Positions 1 through 9,443 of a DNA stretch of 17,879 bases are shown piece after piece. How positions within the stretch are numbered: the first letter of the stretch is position 1; the number at the start of each line of letters is the position of its first letter. This stretch comes from Saccoglossus kowalevskii. Lineage: Eukaryota; Hemichordata; Enteropneusta; Harrimaniidae. The notes beneath the pieces were generated by a model. The model searched no databases, had not been told where the DNA came from, and saw only the letters and a program-made list of their open reading frames with translations. A program made the translations under genes and the position numbers. The stretch covers positions 268,215 through 286,093 of the forward strand of contig NW_003156234.1 in assembly GCF_000003605.2 (NCBI RefSeq). The letters run 5' to 3'.

Positions 1-121
1 GGACATGAACGTGAAGATAACGTTGGTTTATAACTAAAACCGGCCCCGTATACGCAAAAACATTCAGTCTTCAGAAGTCACTTCAATTTATCACTAGCGC
101 ATATATTGCTGTAATAATATT

Positions 122-503
122 AGGTTATTACGAAGATTCCTCAAAGTATGCACGAAGACAGTACAGCTGGAATATCGACCGACGCACAGCGGAGGTTGAG
201 GCGATGGCGTACTGTCTGAGTGCATACTTTGAGTTATCCTTGTAATAATCTTAACTTTTCCTTCCAAGGATGCATCATGGGAATCCCAAAATCTAAAAAG
301 TTTAGAACAGAATCAGCAAAATTCTTTGTGTGGAGTCCGGTCAAACCCAAGTGGCAGCCATGTTTGTTTTTATTATTAGAGAATACTTATGCGCGTAATC
401 ATTCCATATTCGCATTCGCATTTCCCATTTTACCTCGTAAAATACCGCAAAATTACGGCACGCTTTAACTTTTGGCGTTACGGTGACAGGCGTATAATAA
501 TTA
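122..503. repeat. Dispersed repeat family 1, copy A, with a long hairpin at its left end
   Basis: This stretch matches 2760-3121 over nearly its whole length. Both copies begin at a GGTTATTACG word and end at GGCGTTACGGTGACAG followed by CGTATAATAAT, and the flanks outside are unrelated, so these are approximate element ends. The first 130 bases form an inverted repeat: arm 123-164 pairs with 209-250 (35 of 42 positions match) around a 44-base loop. The remaining 250 bases are not palindromic. No transposase is recognised, so a non-autonomous element such as a MITE or foldback element is the likeliest class. No clear terminal inverted repeat or target-site duplication was found. Confidence 0.82.
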
Positions 504-1362
504 TAATTATAATATACGACCGTTCTGCAAATGTATTTTCTAGATTCTTTCGTTAAACACAGCATTTACAGTTCAAAGTTGCTTGCTGTTGTCATGGTAA
601 TTGTAGGCCAGAGCGACCAGAAACAGTGCCTCCAATGTTAAATCATCTCTCAGAGTTTACGACGCAACCTAGTTGACGCAAATGGAAATCCTGGGATTTT
701 ATTTTTTTCATTGACATCATGAAAACTACAATTTATACATTTCGTCTGTTTTCTGAGTAGCATGCCTAAAAACATCGACCTCATCACCTTTGGTGGGAAA
801 TATTAATTCACGGTATCTACAGCTGATTTGCATACATTTGCTGCCATCCACGTCAGATAGTGTTTCAAAAACATCAATACCACGATAAACAACAGTACTA
901 CTCGTTTTCTTGCATTATTTTGGATATTATAGGCACTAAGAAATTTCTTTAATCAATTCTTCCATCGAGAACCAATAGAAGTAGAGCCCTCATATGCAAA
1001 AAAAGCTTGGAATATTGGTAATGCAGTAGCCATGTCCACAAAGTGTCACTTTTCACTCCAGAATCTGTGTTACTGGCAATATGACAATATGACAGAGCGG
1101 ACGAAGACTGAGAAATATTATATTTCGCATTATATTTTGCAATTTCGGCAAGTGTAACCAATATTTGTGTGGGGGGGTGAGCGTCTGTCTAGTCATTTTG
1201 CAAAACGTGCGTAGTTCAGAGTTTAAGATCCTTATCAAAATTGAAGAGTAACTAAATGCAAAGCAACAAACATTGACTACATTTGGTACAAGGTCCACTT
1301 TTACGTTGATCGTTGAAAATTCCAACAGTGTAAATTTGGAGCTGCGATTCCGGACCTGACGA
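504..1362. other. Upstream intergenic DNA, no gene recognised
   Basis: No coding region, RNA gene or known repeat was recognised here. It is AT-rich and contains a run of G at about 1171-1177. It should include the promoter and 5' untranslated region of the sulfotransferase gene that starts at 1388, but no convincing TATA box or initiator could be assigned. Confidence 0.5.
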
Positions 1363-1382
1363 GACAGACAGACAGACAGACA
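1363..1382. repeat. (GACA)5 microsatellite
   Basis: Five tandem GACA units end six bases before the sulfotransferase start codon at 1388, so the tract probably lies in the 5' leader of that transcript. Length polymorphism here would alter the leader, not the protein. Confidence 0.9.
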
Positions 1383-1387
1383 ACAAA

Positions 1388-1548
1388 ATGATTAGCACAA
1401 GGCGCATTATTATGTTTTTCGTGTCAGTATTGTTAATACTCTCAATTCTACCTACATATACTGTATACCACAAGTTCATATCGATGAAGCCAGTCATGTC
1501 TAGAGGTACAGGTACAACTGAAAGGAAAGGAAAGGAATCTCGACACTG
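1388..1548 (+). CDS. Carbohydrate sulfotransferase, exon 1 (cytosolic tail and signal anchor)
   Basis: ATG at 1388 opens 53 codons plus two bases. It encodes a short basic tail (MISTRR) followed by a hydrophobic segment at residues 7-21 and a polar, Lys/Arg/Ser-rich stem. That is the type II Golgi anchor layout usual for carbohydrate sulfotransferases. The exon ends at a good donor, CTG|GTGAGTC (intron starts 1549), leaving TG of a split codon. The acceptor at 5440-5441 supplies the missing G, giving Trp54 and an uninterrupted 385-residue protein. The link rests on matching phase, good splice signals, and the fact that the downstream catalytic exon otherwise lacks a membrane anchor. No transcript evidence is available here. 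Other small exons in between cannot be excluded. Confidence 0.78.
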
Positions 1549-2759
1549 GTGAGTCACGCCTGAAATTAAAAGAGATTTTTTTTAATTTTATGTATATATT
1601 GCTATATTTAAATGTGTGTTCCCGACAGCCTGTGTACTTCCCTGTTCAAAAATGGTGGCCCTCAAAATGTAGAGATTTCAGCGGGATTCTCACACTAAAG
1701 ATAAAGCCGTACGGTCCAAAGAGTGTAAAACGAACACTAACGGACGGCATGATATGGTTCTAGAAGGATGGACTCGTACAGTGATTATACCAGTAGTTGG
1801 TGTATCTGAAACGAGAAGTTCGCATAGGGTTTGGTTTGTTGTCACTCGACGACGCTGTCACCAGCTATACATCCGGACTCTTTGTTTAGGCTTTATCACA
1901 CCTGCATATCAATAACCAGGAACAGCGAGGAACATCTACCAGTGTCTACACATACTCGACACTCAACTGTGGGTGACGGAGAGAGAACGATACGGTACTA
2001 CTTCTACGGGTGTCAACAGACACAGCTTCCTATAACTAGGTCATCGAATACTCGCATCCTGTCGCATCCCTGAGTACTTCAAATCACTGCCATCTCACTC
2101 ACGTTTCCGTCTCAAATCTAGTTTATGCATTGTAAAAAACTATAATTTCTCCTAATTGTATTGTCATTAATACATATTATCATTGTTTATCACCATAGCA
2201 ACGTGTGACACCTACCAGCTGGAGTTCGTCCTCCAAAGCCGTTATATTCGCATATGCGAGGGCAGAAACCACACCATTTTTAATCAGGCTTGAAACCACG
2301 TTCCCGACAGCAACTTTGTGATACATCCATTTGGTTTTGGTAATTTCTTATTTAAATATGTTTAAAATGATATATCTTGACAAAAGTATCAAACAATATT
2401 AGTTTAAGTTAGATTAATTAATGCCTGTTTATGATTTTTGTTTCTTAAACATATTTATGGTTTATAATTGTTGTAAATAAAAGATTATCAATAAGCAATT
2501 TTTCTTTTCTAGTATAATTTTAAAATATATTTGAAACGACAGAAAATGATTAATAAGTCGAATATTTGCAAAACAGCACAATAAGTGAATGCAGCATATT
2601 TGTGTTTAATCTTTGTCAAAATCTACAAACCAAATCGCCCTCGTATTTATCCTATATCCTAATACTACTTCACAAAAATGTGTATTGCAGTATGTTTTAA
2701 TATTAACTCTAGTGTATACCAATTATTATGGGCCCCACTGGTGACTGTGTCATATTATG

Positions 2760-3121
2760 AGGTTATTACGCATCAAATTATGCACGAAGACAGTGCAGCG
2801 GAAGTATCGGCGAACTGTCTGAGTGTATACTTTGAGGTATCCTCGTAATAACCTTATTATTATATATCTTATCCTTCCAAGGATACACCATGGGAATGAT
2901 GAAATCCAAAATGTTTTGAACAGAATCAGCGAACTTCTTTGTGTGCAGTGCGGCCAAACTCTGATGGTAGCCATGTTTGTTGTCATTATTAGAGAACGCT
3001 TACGCGAGTAATCATTACATATTTGGAATTTGCATTTCCTTATATGGTAGAATGAAAATTGCTCGTAAAATACCGCAATTTATATAATTTATGGCGTTAC
3101 GGTGACAGACGTATAATAATA
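2760..3121. repeat. Dispersed repeat family 1, copy B
   Basis: This is the second copy of the family seen at 122-503, in the same orientation. The hairpin is present, but its left arm (from 2761) has lost about six bases compared with the right arm (2813-2855), so the pairing is less complete than in copy A. Conserved blocks include CCTTCCAAGGAT, a segment shared around 2900-2990, and the right-end GGCGTTACGGTGACAG. The copy lies inside the sulfotransferase intron, about 75 bases upstream of the mariner element. Confidence 0.82.
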
Positions 3122-3196
3122 TGTTTTATAAACCTCGCCAAAATCATAAATATACTACACAGTACCCATGCACAGAATGTTGTAAACATGGGTATA

Positions 3197-4410
3197 CGAG
3201 GGTGATCAATAAGTTCTCGGCCTCACCATAAAACAAAAGGCGGAACTCCTATTCTGGGGTATAACTCCATACTATAATGTTCACTCACTACCTATAGAGA
3301 TGCAAAATTTAGGTATTCATTAATTAGCACTTGGTACCCATTTAAAATCAGAAGGTGAGGTGAAAATCACAAAATGGACTAGATAGAAGCTCGTGCTGTG
3401 ATCAAGGATCTCTATAAAAAAGGGGATGACTCTCAAAGAAATCAGCGAAGACATGGTCACTCCCCTTCTTATTCCACTGTAAAGAAGTGGGTTGTTAACT
3501 TTAAGCAAGGCAAGGTGAGCACGAAAGATGACCCAAGCGTGGACGCCCAAACTCTGCCACCACGGAAAATCAGGTTGAGGCCATCCATAGCATGGTAATG
3601 AATGACTGACATATCGGCACCAGTTATGGCGCAGTTTAAAATGTCTTGTCGAACATCTTGGGGATCAGCAAGCTGTCTGCAAGGTGAGTGCCCCGAATGT
3701 TGACTCCATATCAGAAGTTCAATAGGTTGGAAGTTCCAAGGACGCTTTTTGCCCGTTTCCAGTCAAATCCTGGCAACTTCCTCAAGAGATTTGTGAGACA
3801 TGGGTTCACCACTTTGATCCAGAATCAAAAGAGCAGAGCAAACAATGGACACACACGGGTTCGCAGCCGCCCAAAAAGCTCAAGCGAGTGGCATCAGTCG
3901 GCTAGGTGATGCCCAGTGTGCGCTGGGATAGCAAAGGTGTCATCATGATTGAGTACTTGCAAAAGGGTCAAACAATCAATGTAGAGTACTAGTACTATGC
4001 TTCAGAACTGCACAGTTAGAAGCAGCAATCAAAGAGAAAAAGAGAGCTGGTGTGCTGTTGCTCCAGGACAATGCACCTCACCAAACAGCACAGGTGGCAG
4101 TGGCAGCAGCAACCGAATGTGGCTTTGAACTCTTACCTCACCCTTCCTGCTCACCTGGCCTGGCATCGTCGAACTTCTACCTGTTTTCTAAAATTAAGTT
4201 CTACTTGCGTGGTCACTGTTTTGAAACTGATGATGACGTCATCCAAGCTGTTGAAGCTTATCTAAAGAATCAAGATGAAATCTTCTTCCAGGAGGGAATA
4301 GGAAAACTTGAACATCGATGGACAATGTGCATTGAACTTAGAGGATACTATGTTTGAACTATTTTTCAACTTTTTATGAGGAAGGCCGTGAACTTATTGA
4401 TCACCCCTCG
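3197..4410 (+). mobile_element. Mariner (Tc1/mariner superfamily) element, full length but inactive
   Basis: Inverted terminal repeats of about 35 bases start CGAGGGTGATCAATAAGTTC at 3197 and, on the opposite strand, CGAGGGGTGATCAATAAGTTC reading inward from 4410. A TA dinucleotide flanks each end (3195-3196 and 4411-4412), the expected mariner target duplication. The 1,214-base length is normal for mariner. The interior encodes a mariner transposase similar to the one domesticated in SETMAR, broken by several frameshifts. The element sits in the sulfotransferase intron in the same orientation as the gene. Confidence 0.96.
3374..4357 (+). pseudogene. Mariner transposase pseudogene (DD34D)
   Basis: This is a cut-and-paste DNA transposase relic. 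The start ATG at 3374 is followed at once by TAG at 3380. Coding blocks then switch frame: an N-terminal helix-turn-helix part (about 3383-3570), a linker with MLTPYQKFNRLEV (about 3688-3790), and a catalytic core. Around 3795 a deletion of about eight bases removes the segment that normally carries the first catalytic Asp (TQDE). The second Asp is intact in LLLQDNAP (4067-4069). The third, 35 positions on, is Asn (SSNFYLF, codon 4172-4174). A six-base duplication near 3985 also adds a stop. The reading frame reopens at 4052 and ends normally at 4355-4357. Losing two of three metal-binding residues means no transposition activity. Confidence 0.94.
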
Positions 4411-5441
4411 TATATCAAGAAAACGCATAAATGATACACAGATCATAAGATGACCTGATGTACAGTATTACTGAATAATGTAATGAAAGTATATATAAAC
4501 AAGGTATAGTTCAAATAACGTGGAGATATATCACAACCATGTGGACTTTGAGTGATAGTAGATGAACACGCTATACAAATACTACGACATTTAAACGAAG
4601 GGTAGTATGATACGTGATAATGCAAGTACAGCGTGTGTCAATTATCGCTGTTTCCAGTTGATTAATATTATAGATGTAACGTCTGTAAAATATCCCTGAT
4701 GTTCAGGATTTGGAACACGGTTGTAAAAAGATAAATGGTCAATGTTACTCCTTACACACGATCTCTTGGAGCACATGTTGCTGTTTTCCCCTTTCTATAA
4801 CGCTGGCTCCCAACAACGCCAGTTTCATTAATGACAACCCTGTCGGTCTCGTTACAAACGTGTTGGCTTGTCTTCTCTCTGTTTGCACACAGACGACTGA
4901 AAGTCATTCCTGCCTTGTGACACGCAGACACACAACAAATAAATAATTGAAATTGAATAAATTAAACACGACATACACATATTACTGCCTCTACTACATA
5001 CACCTGTACATTAATTTGCAATTCTAATTGGAGGCGGATTCTCGCGTGTCACTTATTTTTATACAACTTTACGTGTGTTTTTTTCATTATTTTGTCCTGG
5101 CTACTTACTCCTTAGAATAATTAGGATATTTATACTTAATCCACAATAAATTGAAGCATGTCTTGAAGCCTGTGTTCCACTATGAATAAGTGATAGTTAA
5201 CGAGCAGCTACAGTATGATAACAATAGTTTTGGGTCGTGGTTCTACACCTGAGGCCCAGTCTCTTCCATTAAACAGACATTGATGAGTGGGAACAAAGTC
5301 GTAAACAGCTTGCGTTAATTCAGTCAAAAAAGTATGTTTATATTATACCAACATATTATTTTATTTTGTTTACATATTACAGTGAATGTATTTAATACTC
5401 TCCTACACAATGTATTCAAATAATATCTACCTTTTTTTAAG

Positions 5442-6438
5442 GAATGAAAGGCACGATGGCACGCTGGCAGTAGACAAGTATGCTAACCTGGGAATGCTCA
5501 AGCTGAAAAGAATCAATGTACTTGTTATGGCATCTTTCCGCAGTGGTTCAACATTTATTTCCGAAATTTTTATCAGGAATCCACTCGCATTCTACATCTT
5601 CGAGCCTGGGTATGTGTTACACGACAAAAAATGTCTACTCCCAATGAGTAAATATACCATGTCGTCACAACGGATTAATATGTTGTATGACATTTATTCC
5701 TGTAATTTCACAACGCCTACTACTAACTGCTATGAGTACGTCAACATTGAACAATTCCAGGCACACTGGATAATTAATGAAAGATATCAGCAGAAAACCA
5801 AATATATCGACATGACGCATGTGACTGAATTCTGTATGAATCACCCAATTACGGCGATTAAAACAATTCGAGTAGATCGTTTATCTGAACTTGTGCCGCT
5901 CATCAAAGACCCGCAGATACAGCTCAAAGTTTTGCATCTTATCCGTGATCCAAGAGGAAAGTTTTCGTCGATGGAAAATATTCGCAAACAGAATAGTGTC
6001 AATCAACTAATACAAAAATTGGATGATTACTGTTCTAGATGGGTGGAAAACATGGCCATTGGGAGAACCATGGGGGAATGGCTCCTCGGTAATTACAGAG
6101 CGATTAGATATGAAGATTTTGCAGAGAATCCAATAAACAAATCACGAAAACTTTACAAGTTTTTAGGACTCGACCTTCCTGCTACAGTGATAGATTGGTT
6201 AAACAATAATACCAAAATCAATAAGGGTAACAACCCTTATTCGACAAGTCGTGATTCCATAAAAACTGCGCATGCGTGGAAATATAGATTACCATTTAAT
6301 ATAGCAAGACAGATTGAGACATTGGACTCATGTCGTGATCTCATGAATTTTGCTGGATATACGCTGAGTAAAGATGAACACGAATTTCAAAACAAAAGTG
6401 TTTCGTATCTAAAATCACGCCTAGACTGGTTTATGTGA
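5442..6438 (+). CDS. Carbohydrate sulfotransferase, exon 2 (catalytic domain)
   Basis: This exon encodes a Golgi-lumen enzyme that moves sulfate from PAPS to a sugar hydroxyl, in the CHST1-7-like galactose/GlcNAc 6-O or GalNAc group of the Sulfotransfer_1 fold. In the spliced protein (385 residues) the 5'-phosphosulfate loop is ASFRSGSTF (Arg87 to Thr91). The 3'-phosphate site is HLIRDPRGKFSSM (Arg222, Ser230). RYEDF at 276-280 and the C-terminal AWKYRLPF block are also family features. NFT, NNT and NKS sequons fit a secreted or lumenal protein. The length matches the usual 380-420 residues. There is no stop or frameshift, so it looks functional. The exon start is set by the AG at 5440-5441 and the phase match with exon 1. 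Which sugar and position it sulfates cannot be read from the sequence. The open frame continues upstream to 5386, so an alternative start cannot be ruled out. Confidence 0.92.
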
Positions 6439-6577
6439 GGGAAGAACTGGTTATCCTAGATGATAGCTAAATCACATTTATTCAAAATACTTGCATTGTC
6501 ATTCAAGTGTGATGTTGATGTTTTTTGTCATTTGTGACTTCGTATTCTAATTGCTTTGATATGTTATATATACATAG

Positions 6578-6745
6578 TGTAGTGATCTTATTTAAATATC
6601 GATGCAACAAATGAACCCCGAACCCTACGTGAATAAAGCTGAACAAGTTGTTCATTTGAAATTAGGCCACTCTGTGTACGTGTTACGTGTTCGAGTTCCC
6701 TTCCTCTCCACGTGTTCGTCGCACCGGCTATGTGCGAATAGTGCA
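6578..6745 (+). repeat. Gypsy 5' LTR
   Basis: The stretch begins TGTAGTGAT and matches 9238 to about 9443 over TTAAATATCGAT, TACGTGAATA, GTTGTTCATTT and GTGTTCG. Relative to the 3' copy it lacks about 58 bases after 6615. It ends at GTGCA, one base before a primer binding site, which fixes the LTR boundary. It contains AATAAA at 6632-6637, plausibly the element's own polyadenylation signal. No matching target duplication was found at the two outer ends. Confidence 0.78.
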
Positions 6746-6746
6746 T

Positions 6747-6759
6747 TGGCGATGAGGAT
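6747..6759 (+). promoter_or_regulatory. Primer binding site of the Gypsy element (tRNA-Ser type)
   Basis: TGGCGATGAGGAT lies one base after the LTR. It is complementary, with one mismatch, to the 3' end of animal tRNA-Ser (acceptor strand ending CTCGTCG plus CCA). tRNA-Ser priming is known for the mag-like branch of Gypsy elements. The position directly after the LTR is what reverse transcription priming requires. Confidence 0.75.
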
Positions 6760-7474
6760 TCTAGTGAACCCGTAACTGTAGACAACCGAAGCGTGACTAC
6801 CATAATGTAAGGTCAGATAAACGTGCACTTTTTGAAAATAGCTGTGTTGCTTGACAAATTACTGATGCGTGACAGAAAAAGGTCATTCTTTAGATAGAGG
6901 AGGGGAAGATTGTTTCGTAAACACTGATAATACCTACTACAGCTTAATTTGACAATGCGCACAAAAAATTTGTAAAATTTCTGGAGATTATTTCTTGCCG
7001 AAATAAAATATTTCAATTCAGACGCAAACTACAGATCTGTTCGTCACACGTCCTCGCCTCGCCCTGGATTCACGGCGCTGTCAGATTGCGGGGCGTTATT
7101 TACATTCGGTCGCTGGTTGCCCACTCAAACATCGCCATGGATCCGGATATAGCATAATGAAGTGGACATGGACGCATATCTGCTTGATTGAAAACAGTGC
7201 GCAACTTCTTTACATTCACCATTCACCAAGGTAACTATCAACAATAAGTTAATTCATTAAATGCTGCTGTCATATTATTTTGAACCAACACGGTTTTGAT
7301 TCTATCATTGATTCTGTTACCTAATGCCAACTAACAGAAATGTGTTTGCATACCGGTGTGTTTTGTGCCATTGAAGCCATAGATTCGGGGGAAAAAACAT
7401 TAAAATTCTGAAAACTCTGAAGACTCATATATCATGGGCTATTCCTCTGCAACTCAACCATGTTTTCTTCACAG
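6760..7474 (+). other. Gypsy leader and gag region, no gag recognised
   Basis: By position this should hold the leader and gag, but no gag motif (major homology region or CCHC knuckle) could be found in any frame. It is also shorter than a normal gag plus protease. Deletion or replacement is likely. A slightly GC-rich patch at about 7040-7145 is unexplained. Confidence 0.4.
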
Positions 7475-8719
7475 GTACATCCCCAGTACGAATACACACT
7501 AAAAGGCATACACCTACCGCCTTCCTTAACTAAATTAATCTCTGATTTGAGTATTCCACATTGTCCTGAATTCGTTACGAACAATATATGCAATCATACT
7601 GGTGTATTCCAAGATATGGAAACGTTTAACTTTGAAATTTTGGAAGGCTCAACACCCTGGATGAGATCGATTGAGGTTGGTACTGGGAATATTACAAGGC
7701 CGTTAATAACGCGATACAAAGAGAGCGTCGTGATCCTCACTGTCGCACCAAATGAATACACCGTATTCATTATATTAGATGCAAATAATCGGTATTTACA
7801 ATTTTAGCTTTACGAAGAATCACGAAATTGGACAACAATTTGTACGTATGTATGACTCAGACTGTATTTTACGCTCACCATTTGGCCTTAATTCCAAAAC
7901 CGAGGTATGTATTTAGTTCTGTGGAGAGTATCTCAGAGGATATATTTATTCTTGGCAAAGATCAGAAGTCACATGACATTGTCCTTCGTAGTTGTTTGAA
8001 ACAATGAATCTTTGTAAACATATATTTTTTTCTGTTCCGGAAATTTGACAAAAGTGTTATGCGATGCGACGAAAGGTGTGTCCAAACAATTCGTTAGTGA
8101 ATACACCCTGACAAAAATCATTTTTAGGCATGTTAGGACTTCCGCCAATGATGATCCCACAGCTTAGCACATTGAGTGAACCAATACGAAATCTAACAAT
8201 GTTAAATTGTGTGCAATTTATTTGGGGTCAAACGCAACAAATGGCATATCAGTATCAATATGTTAAAATAAAATCCTTGGTTAGTTTGATGTAAACAAAG
8301 AGACAACTGACAATGTTGATGTTAGTCTAGGGGCATTTTTTTCGGCAGGGAGATTAACTTATCAGTTGCGCTAGTCGAACACTTTCTGAAACTGAAACAC
8401 GCTACAGCAAACTTAAAAGGAAACCACATGTCAGTATTGAACTGCACAAATGTCGACCGCATGGAGAGATGGGTGTCCAAAGGACAACGGTTTAAAATTG
8501 AAGTTGTATTCAGACCTGGGGCAAATAACCCGAGTGATTACTTTTCCCGACATCCTTTGCGTCGAAGTCATTCTTGAAGCAAGGGTACTGATGTGTATAT
8601 TTCGTTTGTACAGGGAAATAACAATACAACGTGCTATAAACAAAATCCAGTCTGCTACTAAAGATCACCCAATTATAAAGTTTGCCGTGAAACTAATAAA
8701 TGACATAAATAATCAATGA
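7475..8719 (+). pseudogene. Gypsy pol pseudogene (reverse transcriptase and RNase H)
   Basis: These are the remains of the LTR element's polyprotein, read in all three frames. The first open block (7475-7807) ends with ILDANNRYLQF, RT motif A with its catalytic Asp. After a TAG, the same frame continues with an EESRNWTT block. LRSPFGLNS (about 7870) is motif B. ISEDIFILGKDQKSHD (7930-7977) is motif C, with Glu in place of the first Asp of the usual DD pair. FLGM (about 8125) and FIWGQTQQMAYQ (about 8215) are the connection region. FDVNKETTDNVDVS (8285) and SRTLSETETRYSKL (about 8372) are RNase H. ANNPSDYFSRHP (about 8520) ends RNase H, followed by a frame-shifted linker to 8719. Multiple stops, frameshifts and the altered catalytic pair make it inactive. 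The integrase HHCC and DDE core is absent. Confidence 0.88.
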
Positions 8720-8829
8720 ACAAAAAAATAATAAAATTATACAGAAATACAGAAATGATGTATATGAAATCGAGTGAATAAAAGTATGGTTACGACAAAA
8801 AAATTAGTTAGATACGTCACACTAGATAG

Positions 8830-9051
8830 ATCGTTATAACATATGCTCCCGAAACAAATCATTCTGATGCCGATCTTGACCACATGTTCCAACATTATAT
8901 TGACGCCCTTGCAGAACTATTAAGACGCATCATCCGTCCTAGAATCAAAACAGGACAGCGTATGCCACATATTGATACACGTTCAAACACTAACACAGAA
9001 CCACCTACAATGGAAGAACCCAATATTAATCCAGACTATGTGTATTATTGA
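8830..9051 (+). pseudogene. Likely C-terminal tail of the Gypsy polyprotein
   Basis: A 73-codon frame opens after TAG at 8827 and stops at TGA 9049-9051. It contains APETNHSDADLDHM, LLRRIIRPRIKTGQRMPH and TNTEPPTMEEP. This hydrophilic, Pro/Thr/Glu-rich composition and the position just before the 3' LTR fit the unstructured tail that follows integrase in Gypsy polyproteins. The missing integrase core between 8719 and 8830 implies an internal deletion of more than 1 kb. The assignment rests on context and composition, not on a conserved motif. Confidence 0.5.
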
Positions 9052-9221
9052 ATTAACTGTATATCACATGTATTTATATTGAAATACATTTAATTTCCAT
9101 GTTTGAAATGTATTGAGCTATTACGTTATGTGTACATATATACTATATTAACAGTAAAAATAAAAAAAGCATAAACAAATAAAAGATATTAATGATCAAA
9201 ATAACTTGATGGATACCCCAT

Positions 9222-9237
9222 GCTAAAGTAAAGTAGG
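9222..9237 (+). promoter_or_regulatory. Degenerate polypurine tract of the Gypsy element
   Basis: The bases CTAAAGTAAAGTAGG immediately precede the TG of the 3' LTR. All but three are purines. This is where a retroelement primes plus-strand DNA. The interruptions suggest decay. Confidence 0.55.
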
Positions 9238-9443
9238 TGTAGTGATTTCATTTAAATATCGATAGATCAGATGAATGAATTTGTTCCTACTGCATATCAC
9301 AGGATTCGTGTAACCACAGACCTTATATAGGTACGTGAATACAACTGAACGAGTTGTTCATTTCATAATCAGCGTGTTACTTACTTTCTCTTCTGTCCCT
9401 CTCTATGTGTTCGTTCAGGTACAGTGGATGTTGGGTCGCTGTC
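9238..9443 (+). repeat. Gypsy 3' LTR
   Basis: It starts TGTAGTGATTTCATTTAAATATCG and parallels the 5' LTR at 6578-6745, with about 58 additional bases in the middle (about 9275-9335) that the 5' copy has lost. The right end is approximate: a CA near 9443 (CGCTGTCA) is the best match to the 5' LTR end. The two LTRs differ by many substitutions as well as the indel, so the insertion is old. Confidence 0.72.

Larger units (their letters stand above)
1549..5441 (+). other. Intron of the sulfotransferase gene, hosting two transposon copies
   Basis: The donor is GTGAGTC at 1549 and the acceptor is a T-rich tract ending TTTTTTTAAG at 5441. The 3.9-kb intron holds repeat family 1 copy B (about 2760-3121) and a mariner element (3197-4410). 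The remainder (1549-2759 and 4413-5440) shows no recognised coding region. An 11-base word, TTCCCGACAGC, occurs near both 1620 and 2303, but too little surrounds it to define a repeat. A second possible acceptor at 5381-5382 (TATTACAG) would bring an in-frame stop, so it was not used. Confidence 0.7.

Noticed and set aside
122-250. Family-1 hairpin as a microRNA precursor
   Set aside because: The stem is long, the loop is 44 bases, and the sequence is a dispersed repeat. A transposon hairpin is the simpler reading without small-RNA data.
1252-1557. Open frame on the - strand over sulfotransferase exon 1
   Set aside because: It lies antisense to a signal-anchor exon with a matching splice donor, has no recognisable domain, and includes the GACA microsatellite.
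5381-5441. Upstream acceptor TATTACAG at 5381-5382 as the start of the sulfotransferase catalytic exon
   Set aside because: Joined to the phase-2 donor at 1548 it gives an in-frame stop within a few codons. The acceptor at 5440-5441 joins cleanly.
6690-6710. GTTCGAGTTCC as a Pol III B box of a tRNA-derived SINE
   Set aside because: The word is inside the Gypsy LTR, is not kept in the 3' LTR, and has no A box at the right distance.
7157-7230. Short ATG-led exon ending CCAAG|GTAACT, joined to 7475
   Set aside because: Its phase does not match the frame starting at 7475, and that frame is Gypsy pol.
7460-7807. A 115-codon frame that looked like a host exon with a galectin-like end
   Set aside because: The end ILDANNRYLQF followed, after one stop, by EESRNWTT is Gypsy reverse transcriptase motif A and its continuation, and the downstream frames carry the rest of pol.
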